Part shown: positions 27,800 through 34,648 of the stretch, one piece after another
Position numbering within the stretch: position 1 is the stretch's first letter
Layout: every line of letters begins with the position of its first letter
Assembly (NCBI GenBank): GCA_009668205.1
Contig: WJYM01000007.1
Location: 62,001 to 126,000, forward strand
Length of the DNA stretch: 64,000 nucleotides
Direction of reading: 5' to 3'
DNA from: Enterobacteriaceae bacterium RIT691
GTDB lineage: Bacteria; Pseudomonadota; Gammaproteobacteria; Enterobacterales; Enterobacteriaceae
Program-made: the position numbers and the translations under genes
Notes under the pieces: model-generated
The model's input: the letters and a program-made list of their open reading frames with translations, nothing else
Told to the model about the DNA's origin: nothing
Database searches by the model: none

Positions 27800-27831
27800 G
27801 GCCATTGCTTCTGCGATGACATTTTCGTTAT

Positions 27832-27852
27832 CATCGGAGGATCCCTCCGATG
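27832..27852 (+). promoter_or_regulatory. Hairpin covering SD and start of a leader frame
   Basis: CATCGGAGG-ATC-CCTCCGATG is a perfect 9-bp stem. The left arm contains GGAGG and the last three bases of the right arm are the ATG of the following 9-codon frame. If folded, both the ribosome-binding site and the start codon are hidden. Confidence 0.7.
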
Positions 27853-27879
27853 AGTGCAGACGAAACGTGCCGGTTATGA
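27850..27879 (+). CDS. Putative 9-residue leader peptide
   Basis: ATG to TGA encodes MSADETCRL. It has a GGAGG nine bases upstream, inside the hairpin stem, and its TGA overlaps the ATG of the next frame in an ATGA junction, the usual sign of translational coupling. This is inference from sequence only: no family is known, and frames this short occur by chance. The combination of a strong Shine-Dalgarno motif, occlusion by a perfect stem and the ATGA overlap is what makes it worth listing. Confidence 0.4.
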   Translation: MSADETCRL

Positions 27880-28019
27880 GTAAAACTGAAATTATCCTAA
27901 TAATTCTTGTTGTTATTATTCTGACCTTCGCCATTTGGTTCGTTTTCAGCAACCAGATCTGGGTGCTGGTCAGCTATCTTGAAACACTGCTGTACCCAGA
28001 AATCGTGACGCCGGAATAA
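27876..28019 (+). CDS. Single-span membrane microprotein, 47 residues
   Basis: The frame encodes MSKTEIILIILVVIILTFAI and a further 27 residues, ending PEIVTPE. A strong membrane helix spans about 5-29 and an acidic tail follows. I do not recognise a family. The ATG has no good ribosome-binding site of its own but overlaps the stop of the 9-codon leader (ATGA), so translation probably depends on reading the leader. An in-frame ATG far upstream (27783) would give 78 residues but would ignore these signals. It lies 108 bases after the VirK-like gene, in the accessory region. It might be a regulatory membrane peptide; a toxin role is possible but unsupported. Confidence 0.6.
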   Translation: MSKTEIILIILVVIILTFAIWFVFSNQIWVLVSYLETLLYPEIVTPE

Positions 28020-28264
28020 TCTGTCCCGAATGGGCAAATCCTTTTTTAAACAAATCGGCGTTTGAACCCGACTCTGTTCCTCAATACCATTCCCCATGAA
28101 ACAGAAACAGGGCTTTTGTTCATCCCAACAAGGTCATGTTTTCGTTTCAGGTCTGTCTGAATCCAAACCCTGGACGCGCAACTTTCAGGCCAAAAACCTG
28201 TGGTACTGCATATCCCTGTAAAGCCACAGAAGTAAGTCCGAAATATAATATTCATTGCAAGCTT

Positions 28265-28300
28265 TCCCCTTTATCCTGCGAAGTGAAGGGGATTTTTTTT
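28265..28300 (+). terminator. Rho-independent terminator without an adjacent gene
   Basis: The stem TCCCCTT (28265-28271) / AAGGGGA (28286-28292) is followed by eight T residues. The nearest upstream gene on this strand, the microprotein, ends about 245 bases before it. Confidence 0.8.
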
Positions 28301-28452
28301 GCCTGCACTTTCCCTTAATCTAATTCCCCTCAAACCATAGTCTTCAGCTGGCAAATACCTCTTGAGAGTGATTTTGTTGTCATAAAACAGAGCCAGACTG
28401 CAACCAACGTGTGGAAAACGTTAGCGGGTGAGTTACTGATGTGACTTGCAAA

Positions 28453-28480
28453 TAAAAAAGACCGGATACGAATTCCGTTC
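28453..28480. repeat. Left sdsR-terminator-like repeat, possible att remnant
   Basis: An A-run followed by GACCGGATACGA (one mismatch to the sdsR copy GACCGAATACGA at 34041-34052) and AATTCCGTTCTC. On the minus strand it still forms a short stem (CGGA/TCCG) with a T-run, like a decayed sdsR terminator. It marks the left edge of the SOS island. Confidence 0.55.
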
Positions 28481-28639
28481 TCCCCCCTTCGTTTTTGCTC
28501 GTACACATCAATCGCTTATTTCAAATGTTTCCTGCATCAGGACCTTATTTTCAGCACCGGCTTTTGACGTGGGAGGTCATCGGTGAGCGCCTTCCTTACC
28601 GTTTTTCAAAAGCCTGAACTGTTCTCGCTCCTGCTCGTT

Positions 28640-29572
28640 TCAGAGATGTCCGGCGTTTATCGAACCCGTGTTAATCTGCACCGGCATACCGGAACGTCGC
28701 GTCAGTGCAGTGCTGACGACGCTTGCATCGACACCCGCCCCTTCGGTGGCATCCCGCAGCTGCGTGGTCATCGGCAGCGGGACTTTCCGGTCAGATTCAA
28801 ACTCGGCGCGGTTACGCGACAGTGGCTCGTGGACTTCAAGCCAGCGCTGCCCGTCTGGCTCAAGGGTCGTTTTCACCGGCTGATCGATAAACTGCACGCG
28901 CGTGCCGACCGGCACGTTATCAAACAGGTATTTGATATCGTCTTTTCTCAGGCGGATACAGCCCTGACTCACCCGCAGGCCAATGCCAAAGTTGGCGTTG
29001 GTACCGTGAATGGCGTACAGCTTGCCGATGTAAATGGCATACAGCCCCATCGGGTTATCTTCCCCCGGCGGCACGAACGCCGGCAGGGTTTTACCCTCGC
29101 GGGCATACTCTTTACGGGTGTTCGCCGTTGGCGTCCAGCCCGGTGCCTCCTGCTTACGCTCCACGTAGGTCACCCAGTTACGCGGCGTTTCCCGCCCCGC
29201 CTGACCGATACCAATCGGCAAAACCTGCACCGTGTTGCTCCCTTCCGGATAGTAGTACAGGCGCATCTCCGCGACATTTATCACAATGCCCTGACGTGCG
29301 GTATCCGGCAAAATCAGCTGCTGAGGAATGGTCAGCTGCGTACCGGCACGCGGCAGGAACGGATCCACCCCGGGGTTGGCCTCGGTCATATTGCTGAACC
29401 CCTGATCGTACTGCGCAGCAAAATACTCCAGAGGTTGGGTGTTCCCTTCCGGTACGGTTACCACAAACGATTTACCGACCAGGCGACTCCCTTCCGGCGG
29501 CAGAGGATAGGTCACCGCCAGTGCGCTGTGAGTCACGGCGGCAAGCACGAAGGCCAACGAAGTTAAACGCAT
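28640..29572 (-). CDS. ldtA: L,D-transpeptidase, LdtA/ErfK type
   Basis: Periplasmic cysteine transpeptidase (310 residues). A signal peptide covers about 1-19 (ending HSALA), a LysM-like segment about 45-87, and a YkuD domain carries HGTNANFG and the catalytic S-x-G-C205-I-R-L-R. It closely resembles E. coli ErfK/LdtA, which attaches Braun lipoprotein to peptidoglycan. The start is chosen at the third of three consecutive ATGs, eight bases after AGGG, giving the E. coli length; an ATG eight codons upstream is also in frame. In K-12 erfK lies elsewhere (near cobT), so this is either a relocated copy or a horizontally gained paralogue. Confidence 0.9.
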   Translation of the reverse strand: MRLTSLAFVLAAVTHSALAVTYPLPPEGSRLVGKSFVVTVPEGNTQPLEYFAAQYDQGFSNMTEANPGVDPFLPRAGTQLTIPQQLILPDTARQGIVINVAEMRLYYYPEGSNTVQVLPIGIGQAGRETPRNWVTYVERKQEAPGWTPTANTRKEYAREGKTLPAFVPPGEDNPMGLYAIYIGKLYAIHGTNANFGIGLRVSQGCIRLRKDDIKYLFDNVPVGTRVQFIDQPVKTTLEPDGQRWLEVHEPLSRNRAEFESDRKVPLPMTTQLRDATEGAGVDASVVSTALTRRSGMPVQINTGSINAGHL

Positions 29573-29827
29573 CATCATTTCCCTGTTCTTAAACATGATT
29601 GAGATACGTTAAATATAACGCGCCAGCGCGAGTTTTATGAAGAAAGTCTGCGAAATTGGGTGGCAAAGTGCCTGCCCGAAGAAGATCATTCGCGTAGCGC
29701 TCGGTTAGCGACGTCTGGCACTGGTAAGGGGATCCAAGGGCCGCTGTGAGCGAGGAGCGGACATGAGTCAATCCACTTTCATCTGCTGAATATCAACTCT
29801 GGCTATCTCTTGAGAGTAACCACTTCT

Positions 29828-30922
29828 TCAGCGTCTATGCTTGATCATCGTCTCGCCAGTCCCATTGTCTAACTCATAGAGCTGAAACGATGTGTGATCA
29901 GCGATAAGCTCAGCAAGGTCAGGGGAGTGACTGGTTAGCCATATTTGTGAATATCGTGACGATTCCACAATAAGTTTCGCGAGTGCCGGGAGTAAAAGCG
30001 GATGCAGGCTATTTTCTGGTTCATTTAAAGCAAAGAATGAAGGAGGGCGTGGGCTGAGCAGCGCAACAGCCAGGCATAAAAAACGCAATGTTCCGTCTGA
30101 CATTTCGCTTGCCAGCAAAGGGCGACTTACACCTTTTCGCCGCATTTTCATTGCAAATAAGGAGTTCTCATTTTCGCAATAAAACGAACATTCAGGGAAA
30201 GCATCAGCAAGTATTTCAGTGAGTAATTCTGAGTCACCAATTTCAATAATTGTCTGAAATGCAGCGGCCAGGTTGGTGCCGTCACTAAATAATGCAGGAG
30301 AACGATGCCCGACATTTGCCGTCCTCAGAGCAGATGTTTTAGAGACATCAAATTCGTGATAAAAACGCCATTTCCGCATAGTTTCTCTGACCTGGGAGAT
30401 CTCTGGATATTTATGAGGCTCGCCAAAATGGCCGAAAATGGATTCATTCTCATAGACAGCGTCTGTATACGCATTTTTATGACCATCAATATCAACTAAA
30501 AAAGCGGCACTATTTTTGCGGTGTAAGACGTTCGAACTTGGACGTCTCCCAGAATTACCAATCCATATGTTTTCTTCTTTGAATACAGGATCTAAGGAAA
30601 AATGAGTGGGATACGGCAACTTATCTGGAAATCCAATTTGCATTTCATAATCAAAATCATCAGTCTGGCATGACAACACAATGCGTCTCGGTTGCCCAAC
30701 GGTTACTCTGGATTCCCCAGACCACATCACATTCTCAAGGCCACCTTCGTCACTCAGATGCGTCGAAAATTGACCGTCAGCGGCAGCCGAAAGTAACTGA
30801 ATCCCTTTGTAAATATTTGATTTACCACATCCATTACTGCCAAATACAACATTAAGCTTGCCAAGTTCAATGTCGATATTGCGCACTGAACGAAAATTTT
30901 GTATTTGAATGCGGTTAATCAT
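29828..30922 (-). CDS. RecF-like AAA ATPase (COG4637 type)
   Basis: A 364-residue ABC/SMC-type ATPase without a TOPRIM or nuclease domain. The Walker A is FGSNGCGKS at 27-35, the signature-like SDGTLRFLCL at 276-285, the Walker B FFALNEPENSLHP at 296-308 with Asn in place of the usual Asp before Glu301, and a switch His332 in LTSHSPDLAEL. The N terminus (INRIQIQNFRSVRNIDIELG) is typical of RecF-like proteins. Family role is unclear; relatives occur alone or with partners in defence islands. Sampled lines show only about 40-43% GC, well below the neighbours, a sign of transfer. No partner effector gene is adjacent. Confidence 0.85.
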   Translation of the reverse strand: MINRIQIQNFRSVRNIDIELGKLNVVFGSNGCGKSNIYKGIQLLSAAADGQFSTHLSDEGGLENVMWSGESRVTVGQPRRIVLSCQTDDFDYEMQIGFPDKLPYPTHFSLDPVFKEENIWIGNSGRRPSSNVLHRKNSAAFLVDIDGHKNAYTDAVYENESIFGHFGEPHKYPEISQVRETMRKWRFYHEFDVSKTSALRTANVGHRSPALFSDGTNLAAAFQTIIEIGDSELLTEILADAFPECSFYCENENSLFAMKMRRKGVSRPLLASEMSDGTLRFLCLAVALLSPRPPSFFALNEPENSLHPLLLPALAKLIVESSRYSQIWLTSHSPDLAELIADHTSFQLYELDNGTGETMIKHRR

Positions 30923-31103
30923 GGCTTACTTCCCGTGGTATCACAATGCAGGTCGATCTAGGTACGGCAAGCATAATACCATATCCCTCGCGGCCCTTCG
31001 GAGGAGTAACCCACGAACTGTAGATTTATTCACCACGTTATAATGTCCGCTCCTGGCACAAGACAGACATTTAAATCTGCCTGAATCCTTTACTGCCCGT
31101 GAC

Positions 31104-32369
31104 TCACCGGACGACCGGCAGATCTGAGTATCGCGTGGTATACCGCGGAGAAAGTCTCTCTCTCTTCATCTGCCACTGCTGCTGGATCCCCTGCCCGGCA
31201 AAGTACAACGTCCCCCGGCCCTCTTTCGCATTGAGGTGATCCAACACCGCCATCAACTTTTCACTCCCGGCGCGCGGCGCGTTGTCGTCAAACAGATTGA
31301 GCTGCGCCACCCCCTGGCTGAAAAAGTCACCCAGCATAATTCCCGCTTTCTGGTATCGATGACCGTCACGCCAGATGGTATCGAGGCAACGCGTGGCTGC
31401 GCTGATGATGTCCCGGCTGTCCTGCGTTGGCGTTAGCAATTTCACTGCAGCGCTGTTGCCATAGTACGGTTCATGCAGAGCGAATGGCGAGGTTTTGACG
31501 AATGCTGAGACAAACCGGCAGTATTGATGCTCACTGCGCAGCTTCTCCGCTGCCCGCGTGGCATAGCTGCAGATAGCCTGGCGCATCTCTTCGTATTCAG
31601 TAATGCGTCCGCCGAAGGAACGAGAGCAGATAATCTCCTGTTTCACAGGCGCAAACTCTTCCAGCCCGAGGCAAGGTTCTCCACGCAGTTCGCGAACCGT
31701 CCTTTCCAGCACGACATTGAAGTGCTTCCTGATAAACCGAATATCGGTATCAGCAAGCTGGAGGACCGTTTTGATCCCCATAGACTCAAGCTTTTTCGAT
31801 ATCCGCCGACCGACGCCCCACACCTCATCTACGGGCAATGCCGCCATCAATTTCCGCTGACGATCGACATTCGATATATCAACCACCCCACCCGTTTGCC
31901 GCTGCCATTGCTTTGCCGCATGATTCGCCAGCTTCGCGAGAGTTTTGGTTTGAGCAATCCCTACTCCTACGGCGAGGTGCGTCCGTTGAAGTACCGTCGC
32001 CTGGATTTCCCTGCCAAACTCAGTCAGATCGCGACAATTCCGAACGCCTGTCAGATCACAAAAGGCCTCGTCGATTGAGTATATTTCGCAGCGAGGCGAC
32101 ATCTCCTCAAGCGTGGTCATTACCCGGTTCGACATATCGGCATAGAGCTCGTAATTACTGCTAAAACAGACTACACCCTGCCGCCGGAACTGCTCCTTCT
32201 GCTTGAAATACGGCTCACCCATTTTCACAAATGGCTTTGCTTCAGCAGAGCGCGCAATCACGCAGCCGTCGTTGTTCGACAATACGACCACCGGTCGCCC
32301 TTTCAAATCAGGCCGGAATACGGTCTCGCAGCTCGCATAGAAAGCATTAACATCCACCAGCGCAAACAT
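31104..32369 (-). CDS. umuC: Translesion DNA polymerase V subunit UmuC
   Basis: Y-family polymerase (421 residues; E. coli UmuC 422) that with UmuD'2 bypasses lesions during the SOS response. Catalytic acidic residues are D6 (FALVDVNAFY) and D100-E101 (YSIDEAF). The little-finger domain and the clamp-binding motif QLNLF (near 354) are present. Sequence differs more from chromosomal K-12 UmuC than the surrounding core genes do from theirs, consistent with an element-borne umuDC. It starts two bases after umuD and has no evident terminator. Confidence 0.93.
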   Translation of the reverse strand: MFALVDVNAFYASCETVFRPDLKGRPVVVLSNNDGCVIARSAEAKPFVKMGEPYFKQKEQFRRQGVVCFSSNYELYADMSNRVMTTLEEMSPRCEIYSIDEAFCDLTGVRNCRDLTEFGREIQATVLQRTHLAVGVGIAQTKTLAKLANHAAKQWQRQTGGVVDISNVDRQRKLMAALPVDEVWGVGRRISKKLESMGIKTVLQLADTDIRFIRKHFNVVLERTVRELRGEPCLGLEEFAPVKQEIICSRSFGGRITEYEEMRQAICSYATRAAEKLRSEHQYCRFVSAFVKTSPFALHEPYYGNSAAVKLLTPTQDSRDIISAATRCLDTIWRDGHRYQKAGIMLGDFFSQGVAQLNLFDDNAPRAGSEKLMAVLDHLNAKEGRGTLYFAGQGIQQQWQMKRERLSPRYTTRYSDLPVVR

Positions 32370-32371
32370 GA

Positions 32372-32791
32372 TCAGTTAGCAGACTTGACGATGTACGTGA
32401 CTACCCCGAAGATTTCGAGGTTGTCTTCTCCCCCAATCATAATTGGCGGATAGAGAGGATTCTCGGGTTTGAGCATCACGACAGGATGGAGCTGCAAACG
32501 CTTCACCGTGAACTCCCCATCGACAGCAGCAATCACAATGTCGCCGTGTTCAGCCTTTATCGAACTATCCACGACCAGCAAATCCCCCTCACCGATCCCG
32601 GCGTCAGCCATGGAATCACCCGATGACTTAACAAAATAGGTCGCGCTGGGATGCTGAACCATCAGATCGTTCAGGTCGATTCGCTGCTCTACGTAATCCT
32701 GTGCGGGGCTGGGAAACCCGCAGTGAACGGGATCGCTAAACAAGGGTAGCACGACACTCTGGCGCAGTTCAGCGGGTGAATAAAACTTCAT
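32372..32791 (-). CDS. umuD: SOS mutagenesis protein UmuD
   Basis: LexA-like S24 protein (139 residues, exactly the E. coli length) that cleaves itself when stimulated by RecA filaments, yielding UmuD' for polymerase V. The cut site is Cys24-Gly25 (HCGFPSP). The Ser of SSGDSM (about 60) and the Lys of FTVKRLQL (about 97) form the dyad. The start at 32791 (MKFYSPAEL) is chosen by homology; a frame five residues longer exists. Two LexA boxes lie just upstream and are shared with the divergent dinI-like gene. Confidence 0.94.
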   Translation of the reverse strand: MKFYSPAELRQSVVLPLFSDPVHCGFPSPAQDYVEQRIDLNDLMVQHPSATYFVKSSGDSMADAGIGEGDLLVVDSSIKAEHGDIVIAAVDGEFTVKRLQLHPVVMLKPENPLYPPIMIGGEDNLEIFGVVTYIVKSAN

Positions 32792-32811
32792 AATGAACTC
32801 ACTCATATTGA

Positions 32812-32831
32812 CACTGTTTATACATACAGTA
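32812..32831. promoter_or_regulatory. LexA box 1 in the umuD / dinI-like intergenic region
   Basis: CACTGTTTATACATACAGTA has the full CTGT-N8-ACAG core (CTGT at 32814-32817, ACAG at 32826-32829). It lies 21 bases upstream of umuD. Confidence 0.9.
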
Positions 32832-32835
32832 TATA

Positions 32836-32855
32836 TACTGTCTTTGTATACAGTA
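32836..32855. promoter_or_regulatory. LexA box 2 in the umuD / dinI-like intergenic region
   Basis: TACTGTCTTTGTATACAGTA, again CTGT-N8-ACAG, with both outer TA pairs of the consensus. It lies 24 bases after the first box and 16 bases before the dinI-like ATG. Confidence 0.92.
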
Positions 32856-32870
32856 AAGAGGAGCTAAAGC

Positions 32871-33113
32871 ATGTTCGTGGAACTCGTTTATGACAAAAGG
32901 AATTTTGAGGGTTTACCGGGTGCAAGAGAGATCATTCTTGGTGAGCTGAGCCAGCGTATCCACCGTATCTTCCCGGATGCAGAGGTACGCGTTAAACCGA
33001 TGATGACCCTACCGGCCATCAACACCGATGCCAGCAAACATGAAAAAGAGCGCATCAGCGCCGCTGTGCAGGAGATGTTTGAAGAGGCTGAATTTTGGCT
33101 GGTTGCTGAATGA
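32871..33113 (+). CDS. DinI-family SOS modulator
   Basis: An 80-residue DinI-like protein. The pattern LxGELSQRIHRIFPDAEVRVKP and the C-terminal helix (KHEKERISAAVQEMFEEAEFWLVAE) match DinI, which binds RecA filaments and tunes SOS induction and UmuD cleavage. The resemblance is moderate, nearer to DinI-like genes on phages and plasmids than to K-12 DinI. GAGGAG precedes the ATG. It is divergent from umuDC and shares its LexA boxes, a layout that would induce the polymerase and its RecA modulator together. Confidence 0.88.
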   Translation: MFVELVYDKRNFEGLPGAREIILGELSQRIHRIFPDAEVRVKPMMTLPAINTDASKHEKERISAAVQEMFEEAEFWLVAE

Positions 33114-33316
33114 GTAGCGTCAACAATATGATTATCTCTGATGTGAGGATTTGCCTCCCGCCGGGTCTCGACAGGTAAGTTATCCTGCATTTAATGCCTC
33201 AACACCGAACATGCATGCTGCCCGCGAAGTCTCAGCCCGAAGCACAGAAGACGGGAGGATTCGCGCAGCAGTTTGATGGATAAAAGTGAAAAAGGGTGGC
33301 CTGTTTCGCCGGTGGA

Positions 33317-33571
33317 TTAGCGCGTGTTTCGGATCAGGTGGGTGGATTGATGTTCAGACATTCCGTAACGCTGAACAAAAACTTCGAGTTTTTCGTCCCC
33401 TGTTTCATTGAAAAAGGTTTCACCACCGAGGCTGTGGAGGTTACCGGATATGACATGCCCTCTTTCGACGTCATATCCACCAAGCAACTCAGCAACAGTG
33501 AACTCATCGAATGAGTCCCGAATAACAATGTAGCCAGTGCGACGTTCATGATGAACAACGACTCCGCGCAT
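33317..33571 (-). CDS. Conserved hypothetical protein, 84 residues
   Basis: I do not recognise a named family. The frame encodes a mainly beta protein: YIVIRDSFDEFTVAELLGGYDVERGHVISGNLHSLGGETFFN, which looks like a small OB- or SH3-like fold. It is preferred over the overlapping plus-strand frame because AAGGAAGG lies eight bases before its ATG and its composition is protein-like (glycines in turns, regular hydrophobics). Part of the SOS island near sdsR. No LexA box was found upstream, so it need not be SOS-controlled. Confidence 0.6.
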   Translation of the reverse strand: MRGVVVHHERRTGYIVIRDSFDEFTVAELLGGYDVERGHVISGNLHSLGGETFFNETGDEKLEVFVQRYGMSEHQSTHLIRNTR

Positions 33572-34033
33572 AATAACCTTCCTTCATGGTTGTAGGAACT
33601 CAGCAGGATACCACCGAGCCTGGCGTGGCAAAAAGACTGGCGCATTAAAAGCTTAAACGTAGCACGAAAACGTCCTTCCCTCCTTTCACCGATTCGCCGA
33701 TGGGGACGGGTTTGTTCGCGTGTATGCGTTTCCCGTTGCGGCAAGGCAGCTCAGCGCTCATGACGAGGCCTGCGCTAATTTCATCGATTAACGTGTCTTT
33801 ATTCGTTTAACGTCGTCAGCCATTGTCGGGTTGGCAGCGGTAACAGCACAACGCCGGGAAATGACGAAGAGGTACCTGGACTGATGGCAAAATAAGTCCA
33901 TGATGATCTGATTTTTTCGTGTAAAAAAAATGTTAAAGCCGAATTTGTTGTGATATAAAAGGAAAAGACCGAATACGAGATTTCGATAAAATTTCGATAT
34001 GGTCCCTGTAAGTTGCTGATATAGCTTACAGAT
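33572..34033. other. Junction DNA between the island and sdsR
   Basis: About 460 bases without a convincing gene. The left part should carry the promoter of the 84-residue protein. From about 33890 the DNA becomes AT-rich and repetitive: an sdsR-terminator-like copy at 33963-33985, direct AATTTCGAT/ATTTCGAT copies near 33980-34000, and a 7-bp inverted repeat CTGTAAG/CTTACAG at 34006-34031 just before the sdsR terminator. Confidence 0.55.
33963..33985. repeat. Right sdsR-terminator-like repeat, possible att remnant
   Basis: AAAAGACCGAATACGAGATTTC contains GACCGAATACGA (33967-33978), identical to the sdsR terminator arm at 34041-34052, with a short A-run in front as in the true gene. It lies 71 bases from the intact sdsR 3' end. 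Confidence 0.6.
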
Positions 34034-34137
34034 AAAAAGAGACCGAATACGATTCCTGTATTCGGTCCAGGGAAATGGCTCTTGGGAGAGAGCCGTGCGC
34101 TAAAAGTTGGCATTAATGCAGGCTAAAGTCGCCTTGC
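34034..34137 (-). ncRNA. sdsR: Small RNA SdsR (RyeB)
   Basis: A 104-nt sRNA nearly identical to SdsR of E. coli and Salmonella. It starts GCAAGGCGACTTTAGCCTGC, includes the core CUCUCCCAAGAGCC that pairs with targets, and ends in a 10-bp terminator stem (GACCGAATAC / GTATTCGGTC) with a T-run. It is Hfq-dependent, accumulates in stationary phase under sigma-S and represses targets such as tolC, ompD and mutS in other enterics. The opposite strand would encode SraC/RyeA; I did not fix its ends. In K-12 the gene lies between pphA and yebY, as here apart from the inserted DNA. Confidence 0.95.
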
Positions 34138-34143
34138 CCTTTA

Positions 34144-34150
34144 AGAATAG
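34144..34150 (-). promoter_or_regulatory. Sigma-S type -10 element of sdsR
   Basis: Read on the minus strand, CTATTCT ends six bases before the sdsR start. A C before TAT is the hallmark of sigma-S promoters, and sdsR is a known sigma-S-dependent sRNA. Confidence 0.7.
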
Positions 34151-34224
34151 ATGACCATGCCAGGTTTTCCAGTCCGCGACAAAAGTGGTCAGAAAAAAAC
34201 CGGGCGTAAAGCGTCACACAACGT

Positions 34225-34265
34225 AAAAACCGCAAGCTTTCACCAGGAAAACTTGCGGTTTTTTA
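34225..34265. terminator. Bidirectional terminator downstream of yebY
   Basis: AAAAACCGCAAG / CTTGCGGTTTTT is a perfect 12-bp stem with A- and T-runs. It ends yebY on the minus strand and separates it from sdsR. Confidence 0.85.
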
Positions 34266-34293
34266 TTGCCTTTCAGAAGGTTAGCCGAAGCGA

Positions 34294-34632
34294 CTAGCAG
34301 AGTGTTTGCGCCCGGGCAATAAACGGCTCAAGGCTCATTTTCTGCCCTGCATGCGCAGGATCCTCAATCTGAATCACTGAAATGGGCTGCGCGGTGGTTT
34401 TCCCCTCTTTCACTTCCTGTTCCGCCACGCTATTGAGAGGATACTGCACCAGCGTGCTGGGATTAATCGCATACAATGCATTCCCTGGACGGCAGGTTAA
34501 CATGACCTCTTCACGGTTAAATGCCCACTTGTCCTTGCCGACTTCAAAACGGCTCACGGTGATCACCTGAGGAGCCGCCAGTGCTACTCCAGAAGTTGCC
34601 AATAACATCAAAGATATAACGAATTTTTTCAT
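34294..34632 (-). CDS. yebY: Periplasmic protein YebY (DUF2511)
   Basis: A 112-residue exported protein. The signal peptide ends near VALA (residue 19) and two cysteines (LTCRPGN and the final ARAQTLC) probably form a disulfide. It follows yebZ by 16 bases and belongs to a yobA-yebZ-yebY unit conserved in enterics and linked by homology to copper handling. The biochemical role is unknown. Confidence 0.92.
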   Translation of the reverse strand: MKKFVISLMLLATSGVALAAPQVITVSRFEVGKDKWAFNREEVMLTCRPGNALYAINPSTLVQYPLNSVAEQEVKEGKTTAQPISVIQIEDPAHAGQKMSLEPFIARAQTLC

Positions 34633-34648
34633 GATTTTGCCAGTTAGT

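Larger units (their letters stand above)
28020..28639. other. Gene-poor stretch between the microprotein and ldtA
   Basis: About 620 bases with no credible coding frame. It holds a plus-strand terminator at 28265-28300, a TATAAT at 28243-28248 with no good -35, and an sdsR-terminator-like repeat at 28453-28480. The left half could be a long 3' untranslated part of the microprotein transcript or an unannotated small RNA. The right half is AT-rich and looks like junction DNA. Confidence 0.5.

Noticed and set aside
27876-28019. The microprotein as a Hok- or Ldr-type type I toxin
   Set aside because: It lacks the Hok cysteines and motif, and no convincing antisense RNA promoter was seen over the region. 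A toxin role stays possible but is not supported.
28583-29566. Long plus-strand frame antisense to ldtA
   Set aside because: It mirrors codon bias of the true gene; the minus strand encodes a clear YkuD enzyme with a signal peptide.
33296-33514. Plus-strand frame opposite the 84-residue protein
   Set aside because: It lacks a ribosome-binding site, while the minus-strand frame has AAGGAAGG and a more protein-like sequence.
26814-34033. Whole accessory zone as a complete prophage
   Set aside because: No integrase, capsid, terminase, portal or lysis genes are present; the SOS genes alone do not make a phage.
33799-34113. Minus-strand frame of 104 codons upstream of the island junction
   Set aside because: It overlaps most of the sdsR sRNA and the AT-rich repeats, has no ribosome-binding site and no protein-like pattern.
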